Shown piece by piece: positions 27,093-36,027 of a stretch of 64,000 nucleotides of DNA. The stretch lies in NCBI GenBank assembly GCA_018970025.1, contig JAGWXF010000001.1, positions 1 through 64,000 of the forward strand, given 5' to 3'. This stretch comes from Actinomycetales bacterium (GTDB taxonomy: Bacteria > Actinomycetota > Actinomycetes > S36-B12). Below the pieces are notes generated by a model, which had not been told where the DNA came from, did not search any database, and saw nothing but the letters and a program-made list of their open reading frames with translations. The position numbers and the translations under genes were made by a program. Each line of letters begins with the position of its first letter. Within the stretch, counting starts at the first letter, position 1.

Positions 27093-28988
27093 CTACGGCA
27101 GTGAGATCACCACGATCGAGTCGCCTTCAGTGAGGTCCACTGCATGATGCTTGGGGGGATTCAGCCGGATCCCGTGGCCGACCGCCTTCGGGTCGTTGAC
27201 GGCGCTCCGTGAGCGGTATCCGATAGCGACCACGCCCCAGGCACGGCAGGCCTCGATGATCTCGACGAAGGTGTGCCGTCCGAGGGGCAGGTAGCGCTCG
27301 ACGGGATGCATCGTGACAACCGAGCCCTCCGAGTCGAACAGGTCGCTGAAGACGTCGGCGAGATGCGGGCTCTCGCTGAGCTGCGCCATCAGCAGGCCGA
27401 TGAGCTTCTGGCTGACGATGAAATCGTCTCCCTCAGTCGGCCCGCCGAGTTCGACGTCATTGGGGTCGAGGAGCTCCGCGACGATGTTCTGCGAGGCCCC
27501 GGACTCGGCAGCGCACCTGCGCACGTGCAGCAGCGTCAGCAGGGTGCGGGCGTCCGCCTCGTCGCCGGGGTAGGTGCCGCGCTCAGACAGCAGCATGACG
27601 TGATCGAAGGGCCCCTGCTCCATGACGGCCTGGACATCCGGTCCGCTGATCGGGTCGCCGCGATGGACGATCAGGGCCTGCTCGGTCAGCGGCATGGCCG
27701 CGCGGATCTCCTCGTCGCTGATGGCGTCCTGCTGGACCATCACATGCAAGGCCGATCCGGGTGATACGTGCGCCTCGATCTCGTTGCCGATCATGGGGGC
27801 GAGGTCGCTCCATCCGATGATGAGCGTGCGCTCCTGCATCTTGGGCAAGGGCGTCCACTGCCGCTGGTCCGCCGCTGACCACTCGATTGGATCCAGATCG
27901 AGGTGGAACACCGAATCGTCCTCGGCGATGCCGATGAGGAAATCCCCCGCCTGGAGCGTGGTAGCCGGGGCGGGATTGAGGCTGACGCTGCCGTCTGCAT
28001 GTCGAATGCCGACGATGGTGGCGTTCGAGCTCGACAGCAGGGCCTCTCCGAAGTTGCGGCCCAGCCACGGCCCGGTGACCTCGACGCTGTACATCTCGTC
28101 GCCCTCGAAGTCGAGCAACTCCTGGTAGATGGCCCCCAGGCCCGAACCCCGGGAGACCTGGGCGCTGATTCGGGCGATGATGTCCTTCGAGGTCACCGTC
28201 AGCAGGCTCGGACCGAGGAGATCCTTCAGGGCGGCGGCGGTCGTGCGGTCATCGATCTCAGCTACCACCGTCAGGCCCTCCAGGCCAGGCACGCAGCGGC
28301 TGAGGGCGAGGACCGCCTTCACCACGTGGGCGTCGGAGCCGCCCTCCGGCTGCAGCACGATCGCCGAGGTCGCACCCGCTGGGTTCAACTGCTGGAGGTC
28401 GGACATCCGGGTCGGCAGGCCATTGCGCACGACCAGCCGTGACGTCTTGGTGTCAGCGATCGCTGCATGCAGTCGCTCGCTCACATCGACCGGATCCTCG
28501 GTCGTCAGCAGGACGATCGCGCGATCCTTCCGGCTCTCATTCGCCTCGATCAGCTCGGCGATCACTGCCGGCAGCTTGTCGCTGTCGCCGACGAGCAGGG
28601 TGTGGTCGCGCTCGATAACCAGGGACCGGCCCCGGCGTAGGGCCTCGACGCGGGCATCGATGGCCGAGGAGATCAGGCCGATGATGGTGGCGGCAAGGAA
28701 GATGCCGGCGATGGTGACGATGAGCATGACGAATCGGAAGCGGTTGCCCTCGTCCCCCGAGAAGGTGCCTGGGTCCAGGGATCGCGTCATCGCGAACCAC
28801 AGTCCCTCGAGGAAGCTCGTTCCCTCATCCTGCGGTCCGATACCCGTCAGGGAGAGGATGCCGGCGATGACGAGGACGAATATCAGGGAGATGACGCCGA
28901 GCCAGGCAAGCACGGCCCAGATGCCCTTGGAGAGGGTGTTGTCGAAGCGGTATCGAAGCCGCTGGGCCACGGTGAAGCGCTGAGTCAT
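27093..28988 (-). CDS. CASTOR/POLLUX-like ion channel with RCK-type NAD-binding domains
   Basis: A 631-residue membrane protein. TM helices lie at about 24-48 (GIWAVLAWLGVISLIFVLVIAG) and 85-110 (RFRFVMLIVTIAGIFLAATIIG), with a pore-like segment FLEGLWFAMTRSLDPGTF between them. The long cytoplasmic part has tandem Rossmann-like RCK domains (HTLLVGDSDKLPAVIAELIEA; RTLIIGWSDLAPMIGNEIE). This is the layout of plant CASTOR/POLLUX channels and their actinobacterial relatives. Ion selectivity cannot be read. The ATG start has TGGGAT six bases upstream, a weak leaderless match. Confidence 0.88.
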   Translation of the reverse strand: MTQRFTVAQRLRYRFDNTLSKGIWAVLAWLGVISLIFVLVIAGILSLTGIGPQDEGTSFLEGLWFAMTRSLDPGTFSGDEGNRFRFVMLIVTIAGIFLAATIIGLISSAIDARVEALRRGRSLVIERDHTLLVGDSDKLPAVIAELIEANESRKDRAIVLLTTEDPVDVSERLHAAIADTKTSRLVVRNGLPTRMSDLQQLNPAGATSAIVLQPEGGSDAHVVKAVLALSRCVPGLEGLTVVAEIDDRTTAAALKDLLGPSLLTVTSKDIIARISAQVSRGSGLGAIYQELLDFEGDEMYSVEVTGPWLGRNFGEALLSSSNATIVGIRHADGSVSLNPAPATTLQAGDFLIGIAEDDSVFHLDLDPIEWSAADQRQWTPLPKMQERTLIIGWSDLAPMIGNEIEAHVSPGSALHVMVQQDAISDEEIRAAMPLTEQALIVHRGDPISGPDVQAVMEQGPFDHVMLLSERGTYPGDEADARTLLTLLHVRRCAAESGASQNIVAELLDPNDVELGGPTEGDDFIVSQKLIGLLMAQLSESPHLADVFSDLFDSEGSVVTMHPVERYLPLGRHTFVEIIEACRAWGVVAIGYRSRSAVNDPKAVGHGIRLNPPKHHAVDLTEGDSIVVISLP

Positions 28989-29044
28989 GGTCGTATCCCA
29001 TCAGACGTCACCGGCACGCGTGGCGATTTGGACTCAAGGCCCGA

Positions 29045-29893
29045 TCAGCCCGATGCGTGCGGCCCGGGGTGCTCGACGCTGAAGGCGACTGTCATCGTGT
29101 GATGGGCCCCCGGATCAAGCCGGACCGCTGAATGCCGGACATTGGCGGACTCCACGCACACCATCGCCCGCCATGCGTCATCTGGCAGGTCTGTCAGTGC
29201 GGCATCCCCCTGCTGCCATGGATTCCAGACGACGGTCTGGCTCGAGCCGGCCTTGTCGATGGTGATGACTCGGCCGAGGACTGGATCGATCACCCGTGTT
29301 GCCGCCGCGGAGTGGTAGATCCGGTCAGTTGGCCCGCTGAGGCGAAGCTCGCCGGCCTGGGTGGCAGTGGCACCGCCTGCAGCCTGGTCGATGTACTCGG
29401 CCCCGTCGAGCCCTTCGATGACGATCTCGCGGACGTCGCCGACGCGAAGGTAGGTGTGGAGGGCTGCCTCGAAGTCGAATGCCTCGGCCCCGGTGTTCAG
29501 CACGATCAGGTCCAGTCGCAGCTCGGTGCCGACAGCAGCAGTCAGCTCGAGGCGGTACGGATGGGGGAACCAGTCGCTGGAGGCCTCCTCGCCGGTCAGG
29601 GCCTGGGTGATGGTGAGCGACCCCGTCGCCTCCGAGATCTCGGTGAGCGTCCAGGTCGTCGTCCGTGCGAAGCCGTGAGACGGCGACATGCCGTGAGTCC
29701 GTCCGGGTCCGAACCATGGGAACACCACCGGGATGCCTCCGCGGATCGCGGTCTCAGGGCCGGACCGAGCCAGGGGGCTGAGGAAGAGGACGTCGCCGTG
29801 CCCGATCGGCGCCCATGAGGTCACCTGAGCTCCCTGGCGGCTGAAGGCGGCCGTGCATGCGGAGGTTCTCAGGTGGGTGAGGGGCACCATCAT
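29045..29893 (-). CDS. D-hexose-6-phosphate mutarotase (aldose 1-epimerase family)
   Basis: A 282-residue YeaD-like mutarotase that would interconvert the anomers of glucose 6-phosphate. The family signatures are AIRGGIPVVFPWFGPG, HGFARTTTW, FEAALHTYLRV, WNPWQQGDA and ESANV, with the catalytic His in HGFAR/LHTY and the Glu in VCVESAN. ATG 29893 is preferred to the track GTG two codons earlier because TAGGCT lies exactly six bases before it on the minus strand. Confidence 0.92.
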   Translation of the reverse strand: MMVPLTHLRTSACTAAFSRQGAQVTSWAPIGHGDVLFLSPLARSGPETAIRGGIPVVFPWFGPGRTHGMSPSHGFARTTTWTLTEISEATGSLTITQALTGEEASSDWFPHPYRLELTAAVGTELRLDLIVLNTGAEAFDFEAALHTYLRVGDVREIVIEGLDGAEYIDQAAGGATATQAGELRLSGPTDRIYHSAAATRVIDPVLGRVITIDKAGSSQTVVWNPWQQGDAALTDLPDDAWRAMVCVESANVRHSAVRLDPGAHHTMTVAFSVEHPGPHASG

Positions 29894-29899
29894 CGGCAC

Positions 29900-29905
29900 A
29901 GCCTA
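29900..29905 (-). promoter_or_regulatory. -10 element of the mutarotase gene (leaderless, start-deciding)
   Basis: TAGGCT on the minus strand is followed by GTGCCG and then ATG 29893. The same hexamer and spacing occur at parA. Confidence 0.6.
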
Positions 29906-29952
29906 GGCGCCGCGTTCACCCGCGAGACGCGCGCGCCGCCCCATTGCAAGAG

Positions 29953-30025
29953 TGGGCGATACAGGATTTGAACCTGTGACCTCTTCCGTGTCAAGGAAGC
30001 GCGCTAGCCCCTGCGCCAATCGCCC
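29953..30025 (-). tRNA. tRNA-Val (anticodon GAC)
   Basis: On the minus strand the acceptor GGGCGAT pairs with ATCGCCC. The anticodon arm CTTCC-TTGACAC-GGAAG gives GAC. The T arm ACAGG-TTCAAAT-CCTGT is intact, and the discriminator is A. It is 73 nt with no encoded CCA. Confidence 0.95.
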
Positions 30026-30058
30026 GATGCGCTAGCCTGGTCTGAGCCCCTGCCAGCG

Positions 30059-30095
30059 CGAGGCCTCACCATACACGATGGTCAACGGGGCCTCG
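30059..30095 (-). terminator. Hairpin terminator of the AIM24-FUSC operon
   Basis: CGAGGCC pairs with GGCCTCG, and an inner ACCAT/ATGGT stem extends it. It lies just past the FUSC stop on the minus strand and before tRNA-Val. The lack of a clear T-run lowers confidence. Confidence 0.5.
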
Positions 30096-30099
30096 ATGA

Positions 30100-31149
30100 T
30101 CAGTCGCTGGCCTGTGGGCCGGACCCGGCCCCCTCCGCACTGGCTCGGTTGATGCGCTGAATGTCAGCGACGATGCCGCCGATCAGGGCGATCTGAGCTG
30201 TCTGCTCGGCCTGCCGGACCGCCTCGCTGGCAGCCGTGGTGCCGACCTGGCCGGTGGGGTCATCGGCCGCGATGTTGTCGGCCGCCATGGTGAGGAGATC
30301 GGCCAGCGGGCTCCTGGCCGCCGGCGGGATCGGCGGGACGGGCGTGTCCGCGATCGAGGCAGCAAGGTCGGACGTGATGGTGATGACTCGGGTCGACATC
30401 ACGCGTACGGCGTCTGCTGAGCGGGTGAGCTGCTGCAGGTCGGCCGGATCGATGCGGGGGCTCCAGCGGGCGTGGGCCGTGAGGTCGGCCAGGCGTGCCT
30501 CCGCGCCAAGGGAGCGGTTCCGTAGGGCCGTTGCTCGAGTGAACCACGATCGTGCGGTGGCGGCGTCCGGATCACTGCGAAGACCCGCGCCGATCTCCGC
30601 CAGCAGCTCGGCCAGGTCGACATTCAAGGCATGGAGATCCTCGCGCAGCAGTCGGGTGTGCTTGGTCGGGGTGGCGAAGTAGGAGGCACCCAGCGCGCAG
30701 AGGGCACCGATGACCACCCCCATGAACCGCTCGATTGCCAGCTCAGTGGTCAGGTGAGTCCCGACGACCAGGATCATGGTCACCGCGATCGCCATGGCCA
30801 CGAACGGGGTCTGCTCCGGGGAGGCGATGCGCAGCAGCCTCGCCAGGCCGAAGGCAGTCAGGACGAGCACGGCGAGGACGATGGGTCCCGTCCCGATGAG
30901 CCACACCAGCGCCAGGGCGATCGCCGCGCCGACCAGGGCCCCGAGGGTCTGGACCGCCCCCTCCTTGGCTGCATGATGGAAGGCCGCCCGCATCGTCACC
31001 AGGGCGGTGATAGCGGCAGGCACCGGATCGGCGAAAGGAAGGGCGCCGGCGATCAGATACGCGGCAACGGTCGCGACGGCCGTGAGGACAGCCAGCCGGG
31101 CGTATGCGCTGCGCAGGGCGGACCACCAGCGCCCTTCCGGGTTACGCAC
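30100..31149 (-). CDS. FUSC-family membrane protein
   Basis: A 349-residue protein with about six TM helices in the first 165 residues (LAVLTAVATVAAYLIAG; GALVGAAIALALVWLIG; IVLAVLVLTAFGLARLL; FVAMAIAVTMILVV; MGVVIGALCALGASYFA), then a helical cytoplasmic domain. This is the half-size FUSC/YccS-type architecture, associated with aromatic acid export or envelope stress. The substrate is unknown. The GTG start lies inside the end of the AIM24 gene (8-bp overlap), so the two are co-translated. Confidence 0.85.
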   Translation of the reverse strand: MRNPEGRWWSALRSAYARLAVLTAVATVAAYLIAGALPFADPVPAAITALVTMRAAFHHAAKEGAVQTLGALVGAAIALALVWLIGTGPIVLAVLVLTAFGLARLLRIASPEQTPFVAMAIAVTMILVVGTHLTTELAIERFMGVVIGALCALGASYFATPTKHTRLLREDLHALNVDLAELLAEIGAGLRSDPDAATARSWFTRATALRNRSLGAEARLADLTAHARWSPRIDPADLQQLTRSADAVRVMSTRVITITSDLAASIADTPVPPIPPAARSPLADLLTMAADNIAADDPTGQVGTTAASEAVRQAEQTAQIALIGGIVADIQRINRASAEGAGSGPQASD

Positions 31150-31822
31150 GAGTGAAGGGCAGGACCTGGGTGAGCCAGTTGATCAGGCCGGAGGGATTGC
31201 GGGTCTGGGTCCACACCCGGCCCGGACCGGTCATCTCGACGACGAAGCCCTCGCCCGACTTCATCGCATTCATGAAGCCCCCGGCCGTCTTGGCGACCAT
31301 GCCCACGCCGTCGTCGTAGGCGACCAGGTGCCCGGAGTCGACGGTGAAGGTCTCACCCGCGCCGAGGGTGTGCAGGTCAAGTGCGCCGTAGGAGGCCACG
31401 ACCACCTTGCCGGTGCCGGTCATGTGGGCAATGAAGCCGCCCTCCCCGCCGAAGAGGTTCTTGGCGCCACCCCACTTGGTGTCCATCGCGACCGAGGCCT
31501 CGTTGGCAAGCCAGGATCCCTTGGTGACGGCGACAGCGCGATCGGGCGCCACGTCGACGACGGCGATATCGCCGGGAAGATTGGCGGCCACGTCGACCCA
31601 GCTGCCATCGGCGCTGGAGCTATAGGTGGTCACGAAGAATGAGTCGCCGCCGAGGGCGCTGCGCTTGAGGGCCTTGAACAGGCCGCCCTCCATCTTCGCC
31701 TCGATGCTCACGCCGGCACTCATCGCTGCCATCGCACCGGTCTCGGCCTTGACGGACTCCCCACTGGCGAGCGTCAGGCGGGCAACTGCGAATGCGGGCT
31801 GGTGTCGGATCTCGATCTGCAT
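31142..31822 (-). CDS. AIM24 / TIGR00266-family protein
   Basis: A 226-residue all-beta protein of the AIM24 family (MQIEIRHQPAFAVARLTL; ETGAMAAMSAGVSIEAKMEGG; GFIAHMTGTGKVVVASYGAL). The mitochondrial homologue helps cristae organisation; bacterial roles are undefined. ATG 31822 has GGAAGGA upstream, so the track's longer ORF is not used. It leads an AIM24-FUSC operon, which suggests a shared membrane-related role. Confidence 0.9.
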   Translation of the reverse strand: MQIEIRHQPAFAVARLTLASGESVKAETGAMAAMSAGVSIEAKMEGGLFKALKRSALGGDSFFVTTYSSSADGSWVDVAANLPGDIAVVDVAPDRAVAVTKGSWLANEASVAMDTKWGGAKNLFGGEGGFIAHMTGTGKVVVASYGALDLHTLGAGETFTVDSGHLVAYDDGVGMVAKTAGGFMNAMKSGEGFVVEMTGPGRVWTQTRNPSGLINWLTQVLPFTRA

Positions 31823-31861
31823 GGCATTCCTTCCATTGCGTTGGGAGACCTTCCCGGCTCC

Positions 31862-31867
31862 AGTATG
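31862..31867 (-). promoter_or_regulatory. -10 element of the AIM24 gene
   Basis: CATACT on the minus strand, about 39 bases before ATG 31822, gives a leader of about 34 nt with a good Shine-Dalgarno. The same hexamer precedes ppk2. Confidence 0.4.
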
Positions 31868-31952
31868 GGGCGTGACGGCCCGTACGCGGGGAGAAAAGGC
31901 GCGTGAGGGGGCGCCGGAACGCAATCGGTCAGGACCCACGCCTCACGAACGG

Positions 31953-32023
31953 AGGTGGAGACGGGATTTGAACCCGTGTAGACGGCTTTGCAGGCCGTTG
32001 CCTCGCCTCTCGGCCACTCCACC
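31953..32023 (-). tRNA. tRNA-Cys (anticodon GCA)
   Basis: On the minus strand the acceptor GGTGGAG pairs with CTCCACC. The anticodon arm ACGGC-CTGCAAA-GCCGT gives GCA. The T arm is CGGG-TTCAAAT-CCCG, and the discriminator is U as is typical for Cys. It is 71 nt. Confidence 0.95.
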
Positions 32024-32048
32024 AGGGACCGGACGGGCCGGTCGACCG

Positions 32049-32121
32049 AGCGGACGACGGGACTCGAACCCGCGACCCTCACCTTGGCAAGGTGATGCGC
32101 TACCAACTGCGCTACGTCCGC
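32049..32121 (-). tRNA. tRNA-Gly (anticodon GCC)
   Basis: On the minus strand the acceptor GCGGACG pairs with CGTCCGC. The anticodon arm TCACC-TTGCCAA-GGTGA gives GCC. The T arm GCGGG-TTCGAGT-CCCGT is intact. It lies 25 bases from tRNA-Cys, so the two are probably one transcript. Confidence 0.95.
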
Positions 32122-32152
32122 CTGAACCGGCCAGTACGAAGCCGGGACGCAC

Positions 32153-32158
32153 ACCATA
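32153..32158 (-). promoter_or_regulatory. -10 element of the tRNA-Gly/tRNA-Cys unit
   Basis: TATGGT on the minus strand lies about 31 bases before tRNA-Gly, in the 113-bp gap shared with pabB. No other signal is evident in the gap. Confidence 0.4.
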
Positions 32159-32234
32159 GCCGACCGGGCAGGGAAACGGATCATCAGGGGACCATCACCG
32201 CCGCGCGTGGAGCGCAAGGCGTCAGGATGGTCCC

Positions 32235-33314
32235 ATGGACGGATGCGCGGGGGTGTCGTTCGCCAGGGTCGCGGGCCGATGGGCGTGGGACCTCGTCGAC
32301 AGCACCTCCGACCTGCGTGCCCTGGATGGCTCAGGGGCATGGGTGGTCGTCCTGCCGTATGCCGGTGAGCCGACCCTGCTCCGCTTCGCCCGCTGGGGAG
32401 TCGATCAACCCGAGGGCCTGGCGCACGGAGTCTGGCGTGGTCCGGCAGCAGACGCCTGGCGATCGTCGATGGACGAGGACCTCTACTGCGAGCAGGTCGA
32501 GCGGACTCGAGATGCCATCGCGGCCGGGACGGTCTACCAGGCGAACATCTGCCGGGTGCTTTCGGCGCCGCTCCCGGATCCCGCTCGGGCGTGCGTCGCC
32601 GGGCTCGGTGCATTGCTGCATCAGGGCAACCCGGCACCGTACGGTGGTTTCGTCCATGCTCCGCAGGCGGGCGTCCTGCTTGCGACGGCAAGCCCTGAGC
32701 TGTTCCTGGAGCGCACCGGCGACCGACTGCGGACCGGCCCGATCAAGGGGACTGCCTCCTCGGCGGCAGAGCTGCTCGACAAGGATCGTGCCGAGAATCT
32801 CATGATCGTGGACCTGATGCGCAATGACCTGTCGGTCGTGTGCGAGGTCGGCTCCGTGGCAGTACCGAGCCTGATGCGGGTCGAGGAGCATCCCGGACTA
32901 GTGCACCTGGTGTCGACCGTCGAGGGGGTACTCCGAGCGGACATCGGCTGGCCGGACCTGCTCCGGTCATCCTTCCCGCCCGGATCGGTCACCGGAGCCC
33001 CGAAGTCCTCGGCAGTGCGCCTCATCGACCAGCTCGAGCCTGTGTCGCGCGAGGTCTACTGCGGAGCCATCGGATGGGTCGATGCCAGCGCGCGTCGTGC
33101 CTGCCTGGCTGTCGCCATCAGGACCTTCTGGATCCGCGACGAGGTGCTCCATTTCGGGACGGGGGCGGGCATCACCTGGGGCTCTGATGCCGTGGGGGAG
33201 TGGCGGGAGACTGAGCTCAAGGCTCGCCGGCTGATCAGCCTCGCTGCCGGGAGCTGGGATGCTCGCCCGCCACAGGGACGACCCGATGACCGGAAAGGCA
33301 GGCTGGGACGGTGA
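32235..33314 (+). CDS. pabB: Aminodeoxychorismate synthase component I
   Basis: PabB converts chorismate and ammonia to 4-amino-4-deoxychorismate for folate. The 359-residue chorismate-binding domain shows VYQANICRVL, ATASPELFLE, GPIKGTA, LMIVDLMRNDLSVVC, VHLVSTVEG, FPPGSVTGAPK and the C-terminal FGTGAGITWGSD. The GPIKGTA lysine is typical of PabB/anthranilate-type enzymes. No fused glutaminase is present, so PabA must come from elsewhere. CAGGAT lies six bases before the ATG. The stop overlaps pabC. Confidence 0.9.
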   Translation: MDGCAGVSFARVAGRWAWDLVDSTSDLRALDGSGAWVVVLPYAGEPTLLRFARWGVDQPEGLAHGVWRGPAADAWRSSMDEDLYCEQVERTRDAIAAGTVYQANICRVLSAPLPDPARACVAGLGALLHQGNPAPYGGFVHAPQAGVLLATASPELFLERTGDRLRTGPIKGTASSAAELLDKDRAENLMIVDLMRNDLSVVCEVGSVAVPSLMRVEEHPGLVHLVSTVEGVLRADIGWPDLLRSSFPPGSVTGAPKSSAVRLIDQLEPVSREVYCGAIGWVDASARRACLAVAIRTFWIRDEVLHFGTGAGITWGSDAVGEWRETELKARRLISLAAGSWDARPPQGRPDDRKGRLGR

Positions 33315-34144
33315 GAGCATGGGTGGGCTCGGCAGATCGGGGGCGACTCGTCGATGCGGACGCGCCAGCTATCAGTGTCCTCGATCACGGCTTCACGGTC
33401 GCGGATGGCGTCTTCGAGACCCTCAAGGTCGTCGACGGCAGCCCGTTCGCCCTGACCCGGCACCTGCGGCGACTGCAGCGCTCGGCTGCCGCGATGGAGC
33501 TCCCGGCACCGGATGACGATGCCATCCGTGAGGCGGTGGGATCGGTGCTGCGGGCCAATGACGTGCACACGCTGGCCCGGCTTCGGATCACCTACACCGC
33601 CGGGAGCGCTCCCCTCGGCAGCGACCGAGGCGACTCGACGCCGACGGTCGTCGTGACGCTCGCCCTGGCACGGCCGTGGCCGGCAACCACGGATGCGATA
33701 ACGGTGGACTGGGTTCGCAATGAGCGATCCGCGATCGCGGGGGTGAAGTCGACGGCCTATGCGGAGAATGTGCTGGCACTGCGGCAGGCGCACAGGTTGG
33801 GGGCCAGCGAGGCGATCCTCGGCAACTCCAGGGGAGAACTCTGCGAGGGTACCGGCTCGAACGTCTTCGTCGTCATCGACGGGGAGCTGCTGACCCCGCC
33901 GCTGTCGAGTGGATGCCTCGCCGGCATCACCCGCGAGCTCGTGCTCGAGTGGTCAGGTGCGCGCCAGACAGCCCTGCCGCTGGAGGCCCTGCAGTGGGCC
34001 GAGGAGGTCTTCATCACCTCGTCCACCCGCGAAGTGCACCCCGTCGTGCGCCTGGATGACCGTGACCTGCCAGGCCCTGGACCCATCTCCCAGGCGATCG
34101 GCGCCGAGTTCCGAGCGCGATCGGCCTCCGACGCAGACCCGTAG
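33311..34144 (+). CDS. pabC: Class IV aminotransferase, probable aminodeoxychorismate lyase
   Basis: A 277-residue PLP-dependent fold-type IV enzyme. The PLP lysine is in AGVKSTAYAENVLALRQA, followed by EAILGNSRGELCEGTGSNVFVV and the cofactor region PPLSSGCLAGITRELVLEW, with FITSSTREVHPV near the end. These fit 4-amino-4-deoxychorismate lyase, which releases p-aminobenzoate and pyruvate. Overlap with pabB in GTGA supports PabC over a branched-chain aminotransferase. Confidence 0.9.
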   Translation: MRAWVGSADRGRLVDADAPAISVLDHGFTVADGVFETLKVVDGSPFALTRHLRRLQRSAAAMELPAPDDDAIREAVGSVLRANDVHTLARLRITYTAGSAPLGSDRGDSTPTVVVTLALARPWPATTDAITVDWVRNERSAIAGVKSTAYAENVLALRQAHRLGASEAILGNSRGELCEGTGSNVFVVIDGELLTPPLSSGCLAGITRELVLEWSGARQTALPLEALQWAEEVFITSSTREVHPVVRLDDRDLPGPGPISQAIGAEFRARSASDADP

Positions 34145-34194
34145 GAGCGTGGTCGACACTGCCATCCGGTGAACAGGCATGCGGCCCGCAACAG

Positions 34195-34234
34195 CAGGCG
34201 GAGGGCCCCCTGATGACCGGGGACCCTCCGCCTG
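34195..34234. terminator. Strong bidirectional terminator
   Basis: CAGGCGGAGGG pairs perfectly with CCCTCCGCCTG over 11 bp, with additional inner CCCC/GGGG pairing. It lies between the convergent pabC and Ig-like genes and serves both. Confidence 0.85.
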
Positions 34235-34252
34235 TTGGCTGCCGTGAAGCGA

Positions 34253-35803
34253 TCAGCGATAGGTGCGGCTGATGCTGAAGGGCCCGTAGGAGCCCGTTGC
34301 CGGAGCGCGGCCCACGACCGTGCAGCGGCCGTTGCCGGTCTTGCGCAGCCGCACGGCGCCACTTGCCGGGAACAGCAGCCGGCAGTTGGCCCGACCCTGG
34401 GTGACCGCCCAGCTGACCTCCTGGCCGGCGTTGGTCTCGCCCTGGCTTGCGGTCGCCAGGGTGATGGTGCGGCCCTTCTTGATGCGCTGCGAGTTGGGTG
34501 CCGCCAACTGTGCCGTCTGCACGCCGTTGGTGAGCGCGAGCACGAAGTTGGTGTTGCCCGGGCTGAACCCGTTCCCGCCCGCGGTCTTGGCGTTGAGGGT
34601 GCAGGAACCGCTCGTCGCCGTCACCGAGACGGTCGTTCCAGCCAGCGTGCAGCCCGCGCCCGTGATGCTCAGCGTGGCCGGCGCCCCGGAGGCCGTCTTG
34701 ACCGCCAGGGCGTAGTTGCCCGGCGGGGTGACGTTCGGCGCGGTGAACGACCACGGAGCGGGATCGCCGTTCGGGTCCACCGTGATGACGTCCTGGCTGG
34801 TGGCGTTCTGCACGGCGACCGTCTGGCTCGCGGTGCCGGTCTGACCGGTGTTGCCCGTCCAGGTCGCGGCGATGACCACATTGCCGACTGCGGTGGGGGT
34901 GTAGGTGATCGTCGCGACGCCGTTCGGCCCCGTGGATGCGGCGTTCACAGGCGCGGCCGCACCGATGGCCGAGCCATTGGCCGTGAACACGACTGATCCT
35001 GCGTAGGACGGCACCTGGACGATGGCGGTCAGCGTCGACGGGACGCCGACGAACAGCGGTGGCACGGTGACGCCGACCGCGCTGCCCGAGTTCGTCACGA
35101 CCGTGTTCGCCGCGGCGCTGGTGCAGGCGCTATTGCAGACGGCGGGCTGCACCCCGTTCACCGTTGCCGGCGAATACGTCGCCACGATGTTCACCGAGCC
35201 CAGGCTCGTCGGAGTCCAGGAGACTGTTGCCGTCGACGGCGTGCTGCCGTTGAGCGCCACTGGCCCGCCGATGTTCCCGCCGCCCTGCAGCGCGAACTGA
35301 ACCGTGCCGGTCGGGGCGTAGGAGCCGCCGTTGGGCCGGACGGTGGCCGTCAGGTTCACCGGCTGGTTGAGGGCGACCGTGCTCGGCACCGACACCGTCG
35401 TCGTGGTCGTCACCGCGGAGATCGTCCCGCTGACCGTGTTGGAGGAGTCACCGCCGAGGAGGGCCGAGAGGGCCTGGGCGGTGTAGCCGCCGGCGAACTG
35501 CGGAATCCAGCTCGCATTGCCCACGCCGCTGGCGTTGGTCGTCAGGCTCACCGTCTGGCCCTGGCTGCCGAACTGGAAGTTCACGCTGATGCCCGTGTTC
35601 GGCGTCGCGTCGGTAACGCTGATCGCGTACTGCTGGCCGATGGACCCGTTGGTCGGGCTGATCGCCAGCTGGAAGCCCGGGCGGTCAGCAGCGCTGGCCG
35701 GGACGGCCGTGCCGACGAGCGTGCTGAGCACGACGCCGGCGATAGCCACGCCGCCGACAAGGCCGCGGCGCAGCCTGCGACTGGAGTCGCTTGATTCCTT
35801 CAT
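34253..35803 (-). CDS. Secreted Ig-like repeat protein
   Basis: A 516-residue exported protein. The signal peptide RRGLVGGVAIAGVVLSTLVG ends at about residue 36 (PASAADRPG). It is followed by at least three bacterial Ig-like (Big_3-type) beta domains (TTVSVPSTVALNQPVNLTAT; PTGTVQFALQGGGN; SYAGSVVFTANGSAIG; AVGNVVIAATWTG) and a basic C-terminal domain. It is rich in Thr, Asn, Gly and Ala. It is probably a surface or matrix protein; no anchor motif is seen. ATG 35803 has AAGGGAGA nine bases upstream, so the earlier TTG of the track is rejected. Confidence 0.8.
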   Translation of the reverse strand: MKESSDSSRRLRRGLVGGVAIAGVVLSTLVGTAVPASAADRPGFQLAISPTNGSIGQQYAISVTDATPNTGISVNFQFGSQGQTVSLTTNASGVGNASWIPQFAGGYTAQALSALLGGDSSNTVSGTISAVTTTTTVSVPSTVALNQPVNLTATVRPNGGSYAPTGTVQFALQGGGNIGGPVALNGSTPSTATVSWTPTSLGSVNIVATYSPATVNGVQPAVCNSACTSAAANTVVTNSGSAVGVTVPPLFVGVPSTLTAIVQVPSYAGSVVFTANGSAIGAAAPVNAASTGPNGVATITYTPTAVGNVVIAATWTGNTGQTGTASQTVAVQNATSQDVITVDPNGDPAPWSFTAPNVTPPGNYALAVKTASGAPATLSITGAGCTLAGTTVSVTATSGSCTLNAKTAGGNGFSPGNTNFVLALTNGVQTAQLAAPNSQRIKKGRTITLATASQGETNAGQEVSWAVTQGRANCRLLFPASGAVRLRKTGNGRCTVVGRAPATGSYGPFSISRTYR

Positions 35804-35893
35804 GGAGGGGATCTCCCTTGATCGTGGGTTGATCAGCAGCGGCCGATCAGTCCAATGTGTGCCAAGATGATAATCCATCCACGCTTCGATTCC

Positions 35894-35933
35894 GCCCTGC
35901 GTCAGCATCGGCTCTCCGATGCTGACGCAGGGC
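35894..35933. repeat. Perfect 18-bp inverted repeat with CTCT loop
   Basis: GCCCTGCGTCAGCATCGG is followed by CTCT and its exact complement CCGATGCTGACGCAGGGC. No T-run follows on either strand. It lies in the 152-bp divergent gap between the Ig-like gene and tRNA-Val(CAC), just before the tRNA -10. Confidence 0.95.
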
Positions 35934-35939
35934 AACTGC

Positions 35940-35945
35940 TACCAT
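35940..35945 (+). promoter_or_regulatory. -10 element of tRNA-Val(CAC)/thrS
   Basis: TACCAT lies ten bases before the tRNA 5' end, immediately after the inverted repeat. A transcript would start near 35951. Confidence 0.45.
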
Positions 35946-35955
35946 CCGGGCCATC

Positions 35956-36027
<72 letters not shown>

